A stretch of 64,000 nt of DNA from JAHECE01 sp963780675 (GCA_963780675.1 CAWACR010000003.1:1-64000), one strand, 5' to 3'; positions 26,581-37,002 are shown, counted from the first letter of the stretch. The notes: generated from the sequence alone by a model not told the origin. Made by a program: numbers and translations.

Positions 26581-27036
26581 TCAGCCCCGGCGGGCGTCGC
26601 GGACCCGGGCGAGCGCGGCGGCATCGCGGCCGACGGCGCGCAGCGCGATCCCGAGCATCACGGCGAACGCCGGGGTGAGGAAGGCCCGGGTGAGCCGGCG
26701 GGGGAGCGGACCGGCAAGCCAGACGTCCTCCTCCCAGATCAGCGTGGACACGTCCGGCCCGACCCGTACCACGGTGATCGAGGCGTCGCCGAGCAGTACC
26801 GGCCCCTCCTTGCGCACGCGCACGACGCCGGGGGCGCCGTCGGTGGGTGGGGTCAGCTCGACGACCCGCATCCGGTCCGGGAAGAAGCCCGCCGAGACGG
26901 CAACGACGAAGTCGCCGGCGGCGAGGTCGCCGTCGGGCACCGTCATGGTGGTCAGCGGGATCCACCGCTCGTGGACGCGGAAGTCGGTGACGAGGGCGAA
27001 GGCGCCGTCGGCGTCGAGGGGGACGGTGCGCTCCAC
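26581..27036 (-). CDS. SRPBCC/START-like protein
   Basis: 151-aa single-domain protein of the Bet v1/SRPBCC fold, used for hydrophobic ligand binding or as polyketide-cyclase relatives. It has VERTVPLDADGAFALVTDFR, HERWIPLTTMTVPDG, AGDFVVAVSAGFFPDRMRVV and a helical C-terminus LTRAFLTPAFAVMLGIALRA. GTG 27036 chosen because CCGGAGGTCCCC gives ideal spacing; the long upstream extension in the same frame would read into the tRNA-Arg region. Ligand unknown. A second, unrelated SRPBCC protein is at 31341. Confidence 0.75.
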   Translation of the reverse strand: MERTVPLDADGAFALVTDFRVHERWIPLTTMTVPDGDLAAGDFVVAVSAGFFPDRMRVVELTPPTDGAPGVVRVRKEGPVLLGDASITVVRVGPDVSTLIWEEDVWLAGPLPRRLTRAFLTPAFAVMLGIALRAVGRDAAALARVRDARRG

Positions 27037-27192
27037 GGGGACCTCCGGGGTGGTGTGGCGGTGCTGCTCGCCGCCGGCCCGCGGCGGTGGTCCGAGCCTA
27101 CGTGCCGGCACTCGACGGTGCCCTTCTCGGTGGCCCGTCGCGCGGGCCGGTAGGCTTGCGGGCGGCCCGTCGACCGACCGTCGAGGGCGCTT

Positions 27193-27265
27193 GCCCTCGT
27201 AGCTCAGGGGATAGAGCACCGCTCTCCTAAAGCGGGTGTCGCGCGTTCGAATCGCGCCGGGGGCA
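27193..27265 (+). tRNA. tRNA-Arg (anticodon CCT)
   Basis: Cloverleaf with acceptor GCCCTCG/CGGGGGC, D arm AGCTCAGGGGATAGAGCA, anticodon stem CGCTC/AAGCG region with loop holding CCT, and T arm GCGCGTTCGAATCGCGC. Bases 27224-27269 are duplicated at 28497-28542, showing use as an integration site. Confidence 0.93.
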
Positions 27266-27337
27266 CAGATGGAACCGCAGGTCAGGGCCTGTGGATTTCT
27301 CGGGAGTACGTGCGTTCAGCACGCGGTTCGGCCGGGC

Positions 27338-27372
27338 GTGGTCAGTGAATGGTCAGTGAGCGACACCCGCTT
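27338..27372. repeat. GTGGTCAGTGAATGGTCAGTG repeat, copy 1
   Basis: Copies at 27338-27372 and 28612-28646 match at 34 of 35 bases; a 21-base copy lies at 28393-28413. The last 13 bases (GCGACACCCGCTT) are the reverse complement of tRNA-Arg bases 27230-27242. Marks flanks of integration events. Confidence 0.7.
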
Positions 27373-27586
27373 CGTTTGTGCGGGGTGTCGGCCGAGGGGG
27401 CGGTCGCGGAACCGGTCCGGAGGTCATCGGCGTCGGCCTTGCGCTCGCCGCCCAACGTCTCGCCGGCAGCGTCGGGGCGCCTCGGCTGTGTGTCAGGACG
27501 AGGGTCTCCTACCGTGGAGCGGTGCGGAGTGGTGGGGAGTCTCTGGAGCGGGCGTTGCGGCCGTTCGCGGACCGCGAAATGGTGGG

Positions 27587-27606
27587 TGGTACTATTTGTG
27601 GTACCA
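27587..27606 (+). promoter_or_regulatory. yefM promoter/operator
   Basis: TGGTAC-N8-GTACCA forms an inverted repeat overlapping a -10-like TACTAT (27590-27595), just before GGGAGG and the yefM ATG. Antitoxins of this class repress their own promoter through such palindromes. Confidence 0.55.
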
Positions 27607-27619
27607 ACTGGGAGGTTAG

Positions 27620-27868
27620 ATGTCCATCACGGCTAGTCAGGCGCGCAAGACGCTGTTCCCGTTGATCGAGCAGGTCAACGACGATCGTGCTCCCGTGGAG
27701 ATCACCTCCAAGCGCGGCAACGCGGTTCTCATCTCCGCCGACGACTTCGCGGCCTGGCAGGAAACGGCCTACCTTTTCCGCTCGCCCGCGAACGCGCGCC
27801 GCCTGCTCGACGCCCTCGAGGCAGTCGAATCAGGGGAGGCGGTCGAACGCGGGCTCGACCGCTCGTGA
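27620..27868 (+). CDS. yefM: YefM/Phd-type antitoxin
   Basis: 82-aa antitoxin. MSITASQARKTLFPLIEQVN, DRAPVEITSKRGNAVLISAD and DFAAWQETAYLFRSPANARR are nearly canonical for YefM: an N-terminal dimerising, DNA-binding domain and a C-terminal toxin-binding tail (LLDALEAVESGEAVERGLDR). It neutralises YoeB and represses the operon. ATG 27620 follows GGGAGGTTAG. The stop overlaps the toxin start by 4 bases (27865-27868). The pair lies between tRNA-Arg and a copy of the tRNA 3' end, so it is probably cargo or a stabiliser of a small element. Confidence 0.93.
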   Translation: MSITASQARKTLFPLIEQVNDDRAPVEITSKRGNAVLISADDFAAWQETAYLFRSPANARRLLDALEAVESGEAVERGLDRS

Positions 27869-28125
27869 GGCTCGTCTTCGCACCCCAGGCTTGGGAGGAC
27901 TACGTCGCGTGGCAGTCCCTGGACCGCAGCATCGTCAAGCGCATCAACCGTCTCATCGATGACTGCCTCCGAGACCCCTTCGAGGGCATCGGTAAGCCCG
28001 AACGTCTGAAGTACGGGATCCCCGACGGGTACTCGCGGCGCATCACCGAGGAGCACCGGCTCGTCTACCTCGTCCGAGGCGAGGACCTCGTCATCTTGCA
28101 GTGTCGTTACCACTACACGAAGTAG
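27865..28125 (+). CDS. yoeB: YoeB/Txe-family mRNA interferase toxin
   Basis: 86-aa ribosome-dependent endoribonuclease. WEDYVAWQSLDRSIVKRINR, DPFEGIGKPERLKYGIPDGY, SRRITEEHRLVYLVRGEDLV and ILQCRYHYTK reproduce the YoeB fold, including the Glu/Arg/His-Tyr catalytic set (E-E-H-R, C-terminal HY). The usual LxGxLxGxWSRRI is replaced by LKYGIPDGYSRRI. Translation is coupled to yefM. A 3' fragment of a second copy is at 31098-31202. Confidence 0.93.
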   Translation: MRLVFAPQAWEDYVAWQSLDRSIVKRINRLIDDCLRDPFEGIGKPERLKYGIPDGYSRRITEEHRLVYLVRGEDLVILQCRYHYTK

Positions 28126-28496
28126 GCGTCGTTCACCGTTGCGTCGGAACGCCGGCAGTGAGACGCGGCTCAGCGCCTGCTCGTGGTGGTGGCTTCCGTA
28201 GCGTCGACGCCCCGCCAAGGCGGCCGACCTCTCGGGGAGGTTCCTGATGTCCTGATGCCAACGGCATGCTCGCTGTGCGCCGGTTCGCACCGTGTGCCGA
28301 GGCTGAGGCGACGTCGAGAGGCTCAACGCCTACCTTCTCGGCCTTGGCCTCGGTAAGCGGTGAGCGTGCGACGCCCGCACGAAGCCCTCGGCGTGGTCAG
28401 TGAATGGTCAGTGGAACCGGCCGAGCACTCGTACCGGTCGTGGTGAACGTGCAGGTGGGAGCGAGACACGCCGTGAGCGGACCCCCTGGTGCCGTC

Positions 28497-28542
28497 CTCC
28501 TGAAGCGGGTGTCGCGCGTTCGAATCGCGCCGGGGGCACAGA
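28497..28542 (+). repeat. Second copy of the tRNA-Arg 3' end (att-like)
   Basis: 46 bases identical to 27224-27269 except one A/G change in the anticodon loop (CCTAA to CCTGA). With the tRNA gene this forms a direct repeat flanking 1.27 kb that carries yefM-yoeB, the footprint expected of site-specific integration; no integrase remains. Confidence 0.75.
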
Positions 28543-29015
28543 GCGTTATCGCAGTTCAAGCGGGGTGCGGCTACGAGCAGTGCGAGGGCTCGGGCGGCCG
28601 GATAGGCCTCCGTGGTCAGTGAATGGTCAGTGGGCGACACCCGCTTCTGCGGTGGGGGTGTCGATCGAGTGGGCGGTGTCGCAGATCCGGCGCGGGTCAT
28701 GGGGCCGGCCCGCGGAGGCTGCCTACCGTCGTGTTGGCGGCGTCGGGCGCCTCGGCCGGGCGCCGACCTCGTTCCATGGCACGGTCGCGCCGAACCCGGG
28801 ACGGTTCCTGCGGGCCGACCCGGGCGAGATCGCCGTTGAGGGCCACAAACCACCACGCTGCCGCCACGCCGGTCGTTGCGATCATGCTCTCCCCTAGGCG
28901 CCCCGTCCCGATGGGTTCCGACCGCTGGATCGACCTGCCCGTGGAGGTGGCATCCCTGGCGCGGGCCGCCGGCGAGCGCGGCTGAGTACGCCGGAGGCGC
29001 CGTCGTCCGCTGTTG

Positions 29016-29056
29016 TGCGGAAACTCTGTTGCGTCTGGCGCAACGGAGTTTCCGCA
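29016..29056. terminator. 18-bp inverted repeat
   Basis: TGCGGAAACTCTGTTGCG (29016-29033) pairs with CGCAACGGAGTTTCCGCA (29039-29056), one mismatch, 5-base loop. Not next to any supported gene; relic or repeat. Confidence 0.5.
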
Positions 29057-29390
29057 TTGATGCGAAGGGTGAGGGTGTCAGGTCCAGGGGTTGACGACGT
29101 CGATGCCGACGCCGGCGAGGTCCACCTGGAGCACGGCCTGCACGGCGTCGGGGTCCTCGTCACCGGTGCCGCAGCCTGGGCCATCCTGATCCGGCGTCCT
29201 CGGTGCGCGCCCGGATCGTGCGACCAACGACGTCGACATCGCCGTCGCGGACGCCGGCACCGGTTGCCTGAATCCGCGGACGCGGGGCGACCGTCGACCG
29301 GACGTGCCGACGATCGAGCCGAGGGCGCCGCGCAGGAGTCTCGCTCGGTCGTGATCCGCGGACGAGGCGCGGCGCCGGCACGACGCGCCG

Positions 29391-30263
29391 TCAGGCGGCC
29401 AGGAATCGGGTCAGGAGATGGTTCATTTGATCCGGGAATTCGTAATGCGCCAGGTGCCCGGCACCCTCGATCTCGTGGTATTCGATATCCGGTAGCAGCT
29501 CGCGCAGCCTGCTCAGATACTCCCGTGGCATTTTCTGATCCAGGGTTCCCTGAGTCAGCAGCAACGGGATCCGCTGTTCCCCGACGCTTCGGTAGCAGGA
29601 TGTCGCATCCGCCAGCGCGTCGCCTCTCAGGTTGGCCAGAATCGCCCTCCGCTTTCCCCGATAGCGGAACTGTTCGGTGACCTGTCGTTGGAGTACAGGG
29701 ACGGTGTCGACGGACACTACGGCATCCGAGAGGTCGGCGAGCTTGCGGTCACTCATCAGTCGAAGGAGGAACTCTCCGACAAGTGGAGTCAGAAGGAGCC
29801 GGTAAGCCAGACGCTCTGATCCGGGAAGTTGGTCGAAGAAGGGGGCCAGCAGGGCGATCTTGCTGACTGAGCCAGGATTCTCCGCAGCGAAGCAGGCGGC
29901 GATACTTCCACCTTGGGACGTCCCCACCACTCGGACCGGGTACGGGACATCGAGACGACGCAGAAGTTCGTCGAGCTGGACGTTGTAGAAGTGGCGGTCG
30001 TACGTCGGCAGTTTCGGCCTGTCCGAGAAGCCGTGCCCAAAGAGGTCGTACCGGAGCACGCGGAATCCGGCGTCGCACAATGGTCCAATCGTCCTGTCCC
30101 ACGTGACGTACGGTGCGGCATTGCCATGAATAAGAACGACGTTCTCAGCGTCCGCGTCGCCCCGAATCTCGTAGTGCGTGACGCCTGCCGAAAGCTGCAC
30201 GAAACTTCCGGGCAATCTCTCTCGAGCCTCTGCCGTCAGATCCTGCCTTCTGGCACCGAACAT
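29391..30263 (-). CDS. Alpha/beta hydrolase, AT-richer than neighbours
   Basis: 290-aa serine hydrolase. ENVVLIHGNAAPYVTWD is the oxyanion strand and loop, VVGTSQGGSIAACFAAENPG the nucleophile elbow (Ser of GTSQGG), LLLTQGTLDQKMPREYL carries the acid Asp and EIEGAGHLAHYEFPDQ the catalytic His. It resembles haloperoxidase/esterase or MhpC-type hydrolases; the substrate is unknown. ATG 30263 has GGAG nine bases upstream. Many codons end in A or T (GAT, TAT, AAT), unlike the window average, so it was probably acquired, consistent with its place in the tRNA-Arg accessory region. Confidence 0.87.
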   Translation of the reverse strand: MFGARRQDLTAEARERLPGSFVQLSAGVTHYEIRGDADAENVVLIHGNAAPYVTWDRTIGPLCDAGFRVLRYDLFGHGFSDRPKLPTYDRHFYNVQLDELLRRLDVPYPVRVVGTSQGGSIAACFAAENPGSVSKIALLAPFFDQLPGSERLAYRLLLTPLVGEFLLRLMSDRKLADLSDAVVSVDTVPVLQRQVTEQFRYRGKRRAILANLRGDALADATSCYRSVGEQRIPLLLTQGTLDQKMPREYLSRLRELLPDIEYHEIEGAGHLAHYEFPDQMNHLLTRFLAA

Positions 30264-30548
30264 CTTGACTCGCTCCTGTCGTCGGCCCGCAGCGGGCACG
30301 CGACGCCGGCTACCGGTAGTCCACCAAGCCAGGTAACCGACGAACCGGTTCTTCGATCGTACGCGTGCCGGTTGGGCCCTTGGGGGCATGTCGGAGACCG
30401 ACGACGCAGCAGGAGGCCGCCGTCGTCGCGTGCTCGCGGTCCTGACCTACCTCGACGCCCGGGCTCGTCGCTAGGTCTCCCCGACTCCGTGCGGACCTGC
30501 CTCTCACGACCTAGGGTCGGGGAGTCCCGATGTGATGGAGGAGACGTC

Positions 30549-31052
30549 ATGCACCTACTTGCCAGTTCACTCGGTGAAGTTGAGCGGGATCTCCTCCGCG
30601 AGACCGAGGACGACCGAATGGCCGAACTCGACGAGGAGGCGCTTGTGGAACTCCACAAGCGGATCCGACGGGCCAGGAACAAGTACGTCGGGATCTACCG
30701 ACGGGCCGGAAGCGCCAAGGTGGGCAAGAAGGGTGGGCGCGGCCTTGCGAAGGAGAAGAACACCCGCAACGCGGTGCGCGCCGAGGTCTTCGAGGATGCC
30801 CTGGCCCGGGTCAGTGCGGCACTGAGCAAGGCTGCGGCGGCCGAGGCCGAGCAGCTGAAGGCGGCGCGGCTGGCTGCGGCGAATCCGCCTGGGACCTGGC
30901 CAGGCTCTGGTGAACCGCCCGACGGCGCCTCCGACCAGGCCGTTGCCCCCAAGGTCACCGACCGCACGCCCAAGGGGTCCGGCCGGAAGAAGAGGAACGC
31001 CTCGAGCGCCGCCCAGGGAGCGCGGCGGCAGGGCAAGCGCGACTCACGCTGA
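30549..31052 (+). CDS. Conserved basic protein of unknown function
   Basis: 167 aa. The N-terminal half is charged and helical (ELDEEALVELHKRIRRARNK, YVGIYRRAGSAKVGKKGGRG, AKEKNTRNAVRAEVFEDALA) and the C-terminal half is disordered and Lys/Arg-rich, ending GARRQGKRDSR. The pattern suggests a nucleic-acid-associated protein. I believe similar sequences occur in other Actinobacteria but cannot name a family. ATG 30549 follows GGAGGAGACGTC. It lies in the accessory region, followed 45 bases later by the yoeB fragment. Confidence 0.65.
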   Translation: MHLLASSLGEVERDLLRETEDDRMAELDEEALVELHKRIRRARNKYVGIYRRAGSAKVGKKGGRGLAKEKNTRNAVRAEVFEDALARVSAALSKAAAAEAEQLKAARLAAANPPGTWPGSGEPPDGASDQAVAPKVTDRTPKGSGRKKRNASSAAQGARRQGKRDSR

Positions 31053-31097
31053 CGATCGATCTCACGGGTGGCGGAGTTCGAGGACGCCGCGCGTCGG

Positions 31098-31202
31098 GCC
31101 GACGGGTACTCGCGCCGCATCACCGAGGAGCACCGGCTCGTCTATCTCGTCCGAGGCGAGGACCTTGTCATCCTGCAGTGTCGTGACCACTACACGACGT
31201 AG
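31098..31202 (+). pseudogene. 3' fragment of a second yoeB
   Basis: 35 codons, ADGYSRRITEEHRLVYLVRG ending CRDHYTT, about 93% identical in DNA to the end of yoeB at 28021-28128, continuing past the stop (TAGGCGTCGT). No start or antitoxin is attached. It implies duplication of the toxin region within the accessory island and loss of the rest. Confidence 0.85.
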
Positions 31203-31340
31203 GCGTCGTCCGCAGCTGAGCCGCCGAGCACAGGGGATCCGGCCCCGAGGCGCTGAGGAGGAGCACGTGGCCCGGCGGCGGCCGTCGTCCGCTCGACCGG
31301 AGGTCGGCACGCCACGGGCGGCGCGACCGCCGCGGCGTCG

Positions 31341-31802
31341 TCAGCGGGACGGGCCGCTCTGGCGCGCCGGGCGTTCTGCCGCATCGGCCAGCCCGTTCGC
31401 CAGGGCCCGGATCGTTCGTCGAACGAGGAACGTCACGCCGGGGAACCGCGGCGTCAGCGTGACTCGCCAGGCGATCTCGGTGCTCTCGGCTCCTCCGCTC
31501 AGGATCGTCTCGCCGACATAGTCGCGGACCGGCAGCCCCGACAGCAGCCGGTAGGCCAGGCGTGTGGGTCGCTCGACGGCGGTGACCTGCTCACGGATCG
31601 TGAGGGGTGGCTTCCGGACCACACGGATCGCGCCGACGCCGTCGGGCGCAGGGTCCCCCTCGCGCTCCAGGGTGACGGCTCGCACCGGCGCCCAGGCTGC
31701 CATCCCCCTCTGGTCGGCGAGCAACGCCCACGTCGTCTCCAGGGGTGCGGCCGCGCGTGCGTGGATCCAGATCTCGGTCACCCTCTTGCCGTCGTTGCTC
31801 AT
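31341..31802 (-). CDS. SRPBCC-family protein
   Basis: 153-aa Bet v1/SRPBCC fold protein: VTEIWIHARAAAPLETTWAL, LADQRGMAAWAPVRAVTLER, GVGAIRVVRKPPLTIREQVT, PTRLAYRLLSGLPVRDYVGE, ESTEIAWRVTLTPRFPGVTF. Such proteins bind small hydrophobic ligands. Its ATG (31802) overlaps the TetR stop by 4 bases, so it is translated from the TetR mRNA and is probably the repressor's physiological partner (ligand handling). It is the third gene of an acetyltransferase-TetR-SRPBCC operon. Confidence 0.78.
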   Translation of the reverse strand: MSNDGKRVTEIWIHARAAAPLETTWALLADQRGMAAWAPVRAVTLEREGDPAPDGVGAIRVVRKPPLTIREQVTAVERPTRLAYRLLSGLPVRDYVGETILSGGAESTEIAWRVTLTPRFPGVTFLVRRTIRALANGLADAAERPARQSGPSR

Positions 31803-32362
31803 GTCACCACCCTCGCCACGATCGTGCGGATCTCCTCGCGCCCGAGCGGGGCGGCGGACAGGGCGTTGTGCATGATGAGGCCTTCGATGAGGGCGTCGAC
31901 GCCGCGGGCCGTGACGGGATCGAGGAAGCGCTCGAGTACGGCCCGGCCGGCCTGCATCCAGTCCTCGGTGACCGCGCGCAGGGCGGGGTCGCGCATCGCG
32001 GCGAGGTACAGCTCGTAGGCGAGGACCATGTCGCGGTCGTCGGCACCGACCTGCCCGTGGATCAGGTCGGTGACCGCGTCGAGAAGGTCCGCGCGGGTGG
32101 CGACGGCGTCGAGGTACGCCGCGTACCGCGCCGAGAGGCGGCCGGCGTGGAGGCGAAAGGCGTGCTCGCGCAGGTCGGCCAGGCCGGTGAAGTAGTACGT
32201 CAACGAGCCCAGCGGGACGTCCGCGGCCTGCGCCACGAGCCGGTGCGTGGTCCCGGCGACGCCGTGCTCGGCGAGGACGGCGACGGCGGCCTCGACAATG
32301 CGTTCCTTGCGTCCGGGTTCGCGCCGGGTCGGGCGCCGCGCCGTCGTCGTCTGCGCGGTCAC
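31799..32362 (-). CDS. TetR family transcriptional regulator
   Basis: 187-aa repressor. The HTH is RKERIVEAAVAVLAEHGVAG, TTHRLVAQAADVPLGSLTYY, FTGLADLREHAF: a standard TetR N-terminus with the L-YYF turn. The C-terminal ligand domain is helical (DDRDMVLAYELYLAAMRDPA). GTG 32362 lies 5 bases after the acetyltransferase stop, so the operon is tight. Likely targets are the two palindromes before the acetyltransferase gene (32954-32991), giving autoregulation. Confidence 0.88.
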   Translation of the reverse strand: MTAQTTTARRPTRREPGRKERIVEAAVAVLAEHGVAGTTHRLVAQAADVPLGSLTYYFTGLADLREHAFRLHAGRLSARYAAYLDAVATRADLLDAVTDLIHGQVGADDRDMVLAYELYLAAMRDPALRAVTEDWMQAGRAVLERFLDPVTARGVDALIEGLIMHNALSAAPLGREEIRTIVARVVT

Positions 32363-32367
32363 GCCGG

Positions 32368-32955
32368 TCAGACGTGCCGGATGACGCGGGCGGGGTTGCC
32401 GACGGCGACGACGTCGGGCGGCAGGTCCTTGGTGACGACGGCGCCCGCCCCGACCACGGTGTTCGCCCCGATCGTCACGCCGGGGCAGACGATGACGCCG
32501 CCCCCGAGCCAGACGTTGTCCCCGATGACGATCGGCTTGGCAGCCTCCCACTTGTCCCGCCGGGGGCCGGGCTCGATCGGGTGGATCGGGGTCAGCAGCT
32601 GAACGTTCGGGCCGATCTGCACGTCGTCGCCGATGGTCACGGTGGCCACGTCGAGGATGAGCAGGCCGAAGTTCGCGAACGTCCGCGCCCCGATGAACGT
32701 CTGGCTGCCGTAGTCGCACCGGAAGGGCGGGCGGATCTCGCTGTCGTGGCCGAACGCCCCCAGCAGTTCCGTGAGCAAGGACCGCCTGGCGGCGCCGTCG
32801 GTCGGGTCCATCGTGTTGATCCGGTGCATCAGGCGCAGGGCGTGCTCCGACGCCTGCGCCAGGTCGGGGTTGTCCGCGATGTACATGTCCCCGGCGAGCA
32901 TCCGCTCGCGCATCGACCGACCGTCAGGGGCATAGGGAGTGGGTGCCGTCGCCAT
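32368..32955 (-). CDS. Maltose/galactoside O-acetyltransferase-like (left-handed beta-helix)
   Basis: 195-aa hexapeptide-repeat acetyltransferase using acetyl-CoA. The N-terminal helical cap RERMLAGDMYIADNPDLAQA and DYGSQTFIGARTFANFGLLI, PIHPIEPGPRRDKWEAAKPI, IGDNVWLGGGVIVCPGVTIG, VVGAGAVVTKDLPPDVVAVG are those of sugar O-acetyltransferases (Maa/LacA). The catalytic His is in LLTPIHPI. It is the first gene of the operon; its ATG at 32955 lies inside an operator-like palindrome with no ribosome site visible, so the mRNA may be leaderless. Confidence 0.9.
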   Translation of the reverse strand: MATAPTPYAPDGRSMRERMLAGDMYIADNPDLAQASEHALRLMHRINTMDPTDGAARRSLLTELLGAFGHDSEIRPPFRCDYGSQTFIGARTFANFGLLILDVATVTIGDDVQIGPNVQLLTPIHPIEPGPRRDKWEAAKPIVIGDNVWLGGGVIVCPGVTIGANTVVGAGAVVTKDLPPDVVAVGNPARVIRHV

Positions 32956-32991
32956 GTGTACGAGGGTACACATGGCATGTACGGACGTACA
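32954..32991 (-). promoter_or_regulatory. Two operator-like palindromes at the acetyltransferase start
   Basis: ATGTGTAC-GAGG-GTACACAT (32954-32973) and TGTACG-GA-CGTACA (32978-32991) are perfect inverted repeats sharing a TGTAC core. The first covers the start codon. They are the likely binding sites of the TetR encoded in the same operon. Confidence 0.65.
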
Positions 32992-33129
32992 CCCCCGCGG
33001 AGGGGCGAGGGCCGTCGGAGGCAAGGTCGCGCTTCGTTCCTCGTCGGGTGCGCGGGCGTGACCGCGGGCGGGTCCGGTCTGGCTACGCTGTGAGGGCCGA
33101 CGTTCGTGCACCACGTCAAGGGGGATCTG

Positions 33130-33543
33130 GTGGCCACTCGTCTCAACCCGTACATCAGCTTCGACGGCAACGCCCGGGAGGCGATGACCTTCTACCAGGG
33201 CGTCTTCGGCGGGGCGCTCACCTTGAGCACCTTCGGGGAGTTCGGCATGACCGATCCCGGCCTGGCCGAGAAGATCATGCACGCCATGCTCGAGACCGAC
33301 GGCGGCCTGGCGCTGATGGGCGCCGACACCCCGCCCGGGACCGAGTTCACCCCGGGCAACACCATCGCGGTCAGCCTCAGCGGCGACGACCCCGACGCCC
33401 TGCGCGGCTACTGGGCCAAGCTCTCCGACGGCGGCAGCATCGCCGTCCCCCTGGAGAAGCAGATGTGGGGCGATGAGTTCGGCATGTGTGCTGACCGGTT
33501 CGGCATCGCCTGGATGGTCAACATCGCCGCACCACCCGCCTGA
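33130..33543 (+). CDS. VOC-superfamily (PhnB-like) protein
   Basis: 137-aa glyoxalase/bleomycin-resistance-fold protein. LNPYISFDGNAREAMTFYQG, VFGGALTLSTFGEFGMTDPG, MLETDGGLALMGADTPPGTE, ISLSGDD-type strand and QMWGDEFGMCADRFGIAWMV are the PhnB/3-demethylubiquinone-methyltransferase-like pattern. The function of these single-domain members is unknown. GTG 33130 follows AAGGGGGATCT; an in-frame GTG at 33106 is less well placed. Confidence 0.85.
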   Translation: MATRLNPYISFDGNAREAMTFYQGVFGGALTLSTFGEFGMTDPGLAEKIMHAMLETDGGLALMGADTPPGTEFTPGNTIAVSLSGDDPDALRGYWAKLSDGGSIAVPLEKQMWGDEFGMCADRFGIAWMVNIAAPPA

Positions 33544-33664
33544 CCCTACGCACCCGACGACGACCGCCTGGCCAGCGGACTCGACCCATGGTAGAGAGCT
33601 GTCATGGTGTCGCCGACTCCACGTGGCGACCGGGACCGGCGCCGTCGGGCCGTGCGCGGGAGGC

Positions 33665-36058
<2,394 letters not shown>

Positions 36059-36330
36059 CGGCGCGATCGTGCCACCTCGCACCGGAGTTGCCCAGTGCCG
36101 CGAGGGAGTCCGGGACGACAGGGCCGGCATCCGGTCCGCGCGCCAGGGACCGAGGGCGGGTCCGGCACCGCTCGGTCAGTCCGCCGTCGTCGGGGTAGCG
36201 CCCGGCGCAGGCCGGGCACGCGCCGGTTGGCGCCGTGGGCGGGCAGCCCTGGTCACGTCACCGGATCCGGGCTCCGGCCGGCCGACGGGGTACCCGGCAC
36301 GCGGCCCGGAAGCGCCGCCGGCCGGTGGTC

Positions 36331-37002
36331 CTACGGTGCGAACCGGTAGCCGATGCCCGGCTCGGTGAGCAGGTGGTGTGGGCGGGCGGGCCGGGCCTCG
36401 AGCTTGCGGCGCAACTGGGCGATGTAGACGCGCAGGTAGTTGGCCTGGTCCTCGAAACCGGGACCCCACACCTCGGTGAGCAGCTCCTTCTGGGTCATGA
36501 GCTTGCCCGGGTTACGGACCAGGACGTCGAGGAGCTGCCACTCCGTCGGTGTCAGCCGGACGTCCGCGCCGTCGCGGGTGACGCGCCGGTTGGCGAGGTC
36601 CACGGTGAAGGACTCGGTCACCACCACCGGAGCGGGGAGGACCGGAGCCGCCCGCCGCAGCGCCGCCCGGATGCGGGCGAGCAGCTCGTCCATCCCGAAC
36701 GGCTTGGTCACGTAGTCGTCGGCGCCGGCGTCGAGCGCAGCCACCTTGGCGGCCTGGGAGTCCCGCGCCGACAGCACGATGATGGGCACCGTGGACCAGC
36801 CGCGCAGCCCGCGGACCACCTCGACGCCGTCCAGGTCCGGGAGCCCGAGGTCGAGGACGACGACGTCCGGGTGGTTCGCCGCGTGCCGCAGGGCCGCGCC
36901 CCCGGTCGCCACGGCGTCGACGTCGTAGTGCCGGGCGCGCAGGTTGATGGTGAGGGCCCGCAACAGGGTGGGGTCGTCGTCGACCACGAGGATCCGGGTC
37001 AC
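36331..37002 (-). CDS. kdpE: KdpE-like response regulator
   Basis: 223-aa OmpR/PhoB-type regulator. Receiver domain with acidic pocket (ILVVDDDPTLLRAL), phosphoacceptor Asp in VVVLDLGLPDLDGVE, and switch Lys in DYVTKPFGMDELLAR; winged-helix output LTPTEWQLLDVLVRNPGKLM, QKELLTEVWGPGFEDQANYL, RVYIAQLRRKLEARPARPHH, TEPGIGYRF, which matches KdpE. GTG 37002 overlaps the sensor kinase stop by 4 bases. No kdpFABC genes are in the window; the adjacent potassium transporters kimA and kup are the obvious target candidates. Confidence 0.92.
   Translation of the reverse strand: MTRILVVDDDPTLLRALTINLRARHYDVDAVATGGAALRHAANHPDVVVLDLGLPDLDGVEVVRGLRGWSTVPIIVLSARDSQAAKVAALDAGADDYVTKPFGMDELLARIRAALRRAAPVLPAPVVVTESFTVDLANRRVTRDGADVRLTPTEWQLLDVLVRNPGKLMTQKELLTEVWGPGFEDQANYLRVYIAQLRRKLEARPARPHHLLTEPGIGYRFAP

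Larger units (their letters stand above)
28126..29390. other. 1.26 kb without a supported gene; integration remnants
   Basis: This stretch holds the second tRNA-Arg 3' copy (28497-28542), two copies of the GTGGTCAGTGAATGGTCAGTG repeat, one copy of the GGCGCCGTCGTCCGC motif (28996) and an 18-bp hairpin (29016-29056). On the minus strand DAVQAVLQVDLAGVGIDVVN ends at a stop near 29090 and looks like the tail of a lost gene. All longer open frames here look random. Confidence 0.6.

Noticed and set aside
28497..28542. Second tRNA-Arg gene
   Set aside because: Only the 3' part is present; acceptor 5' strand and D arm are missing, so it is an att-like duplication.
28323..29057. Possible integrase tail (PTDHSLTT-type translation) on the minus strand
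   Set aside because: The phrase comes from translating the GGTCAGTGAATGGTCAGTG repeat and the tRNA end; no recombinase catalytic motifs are present.
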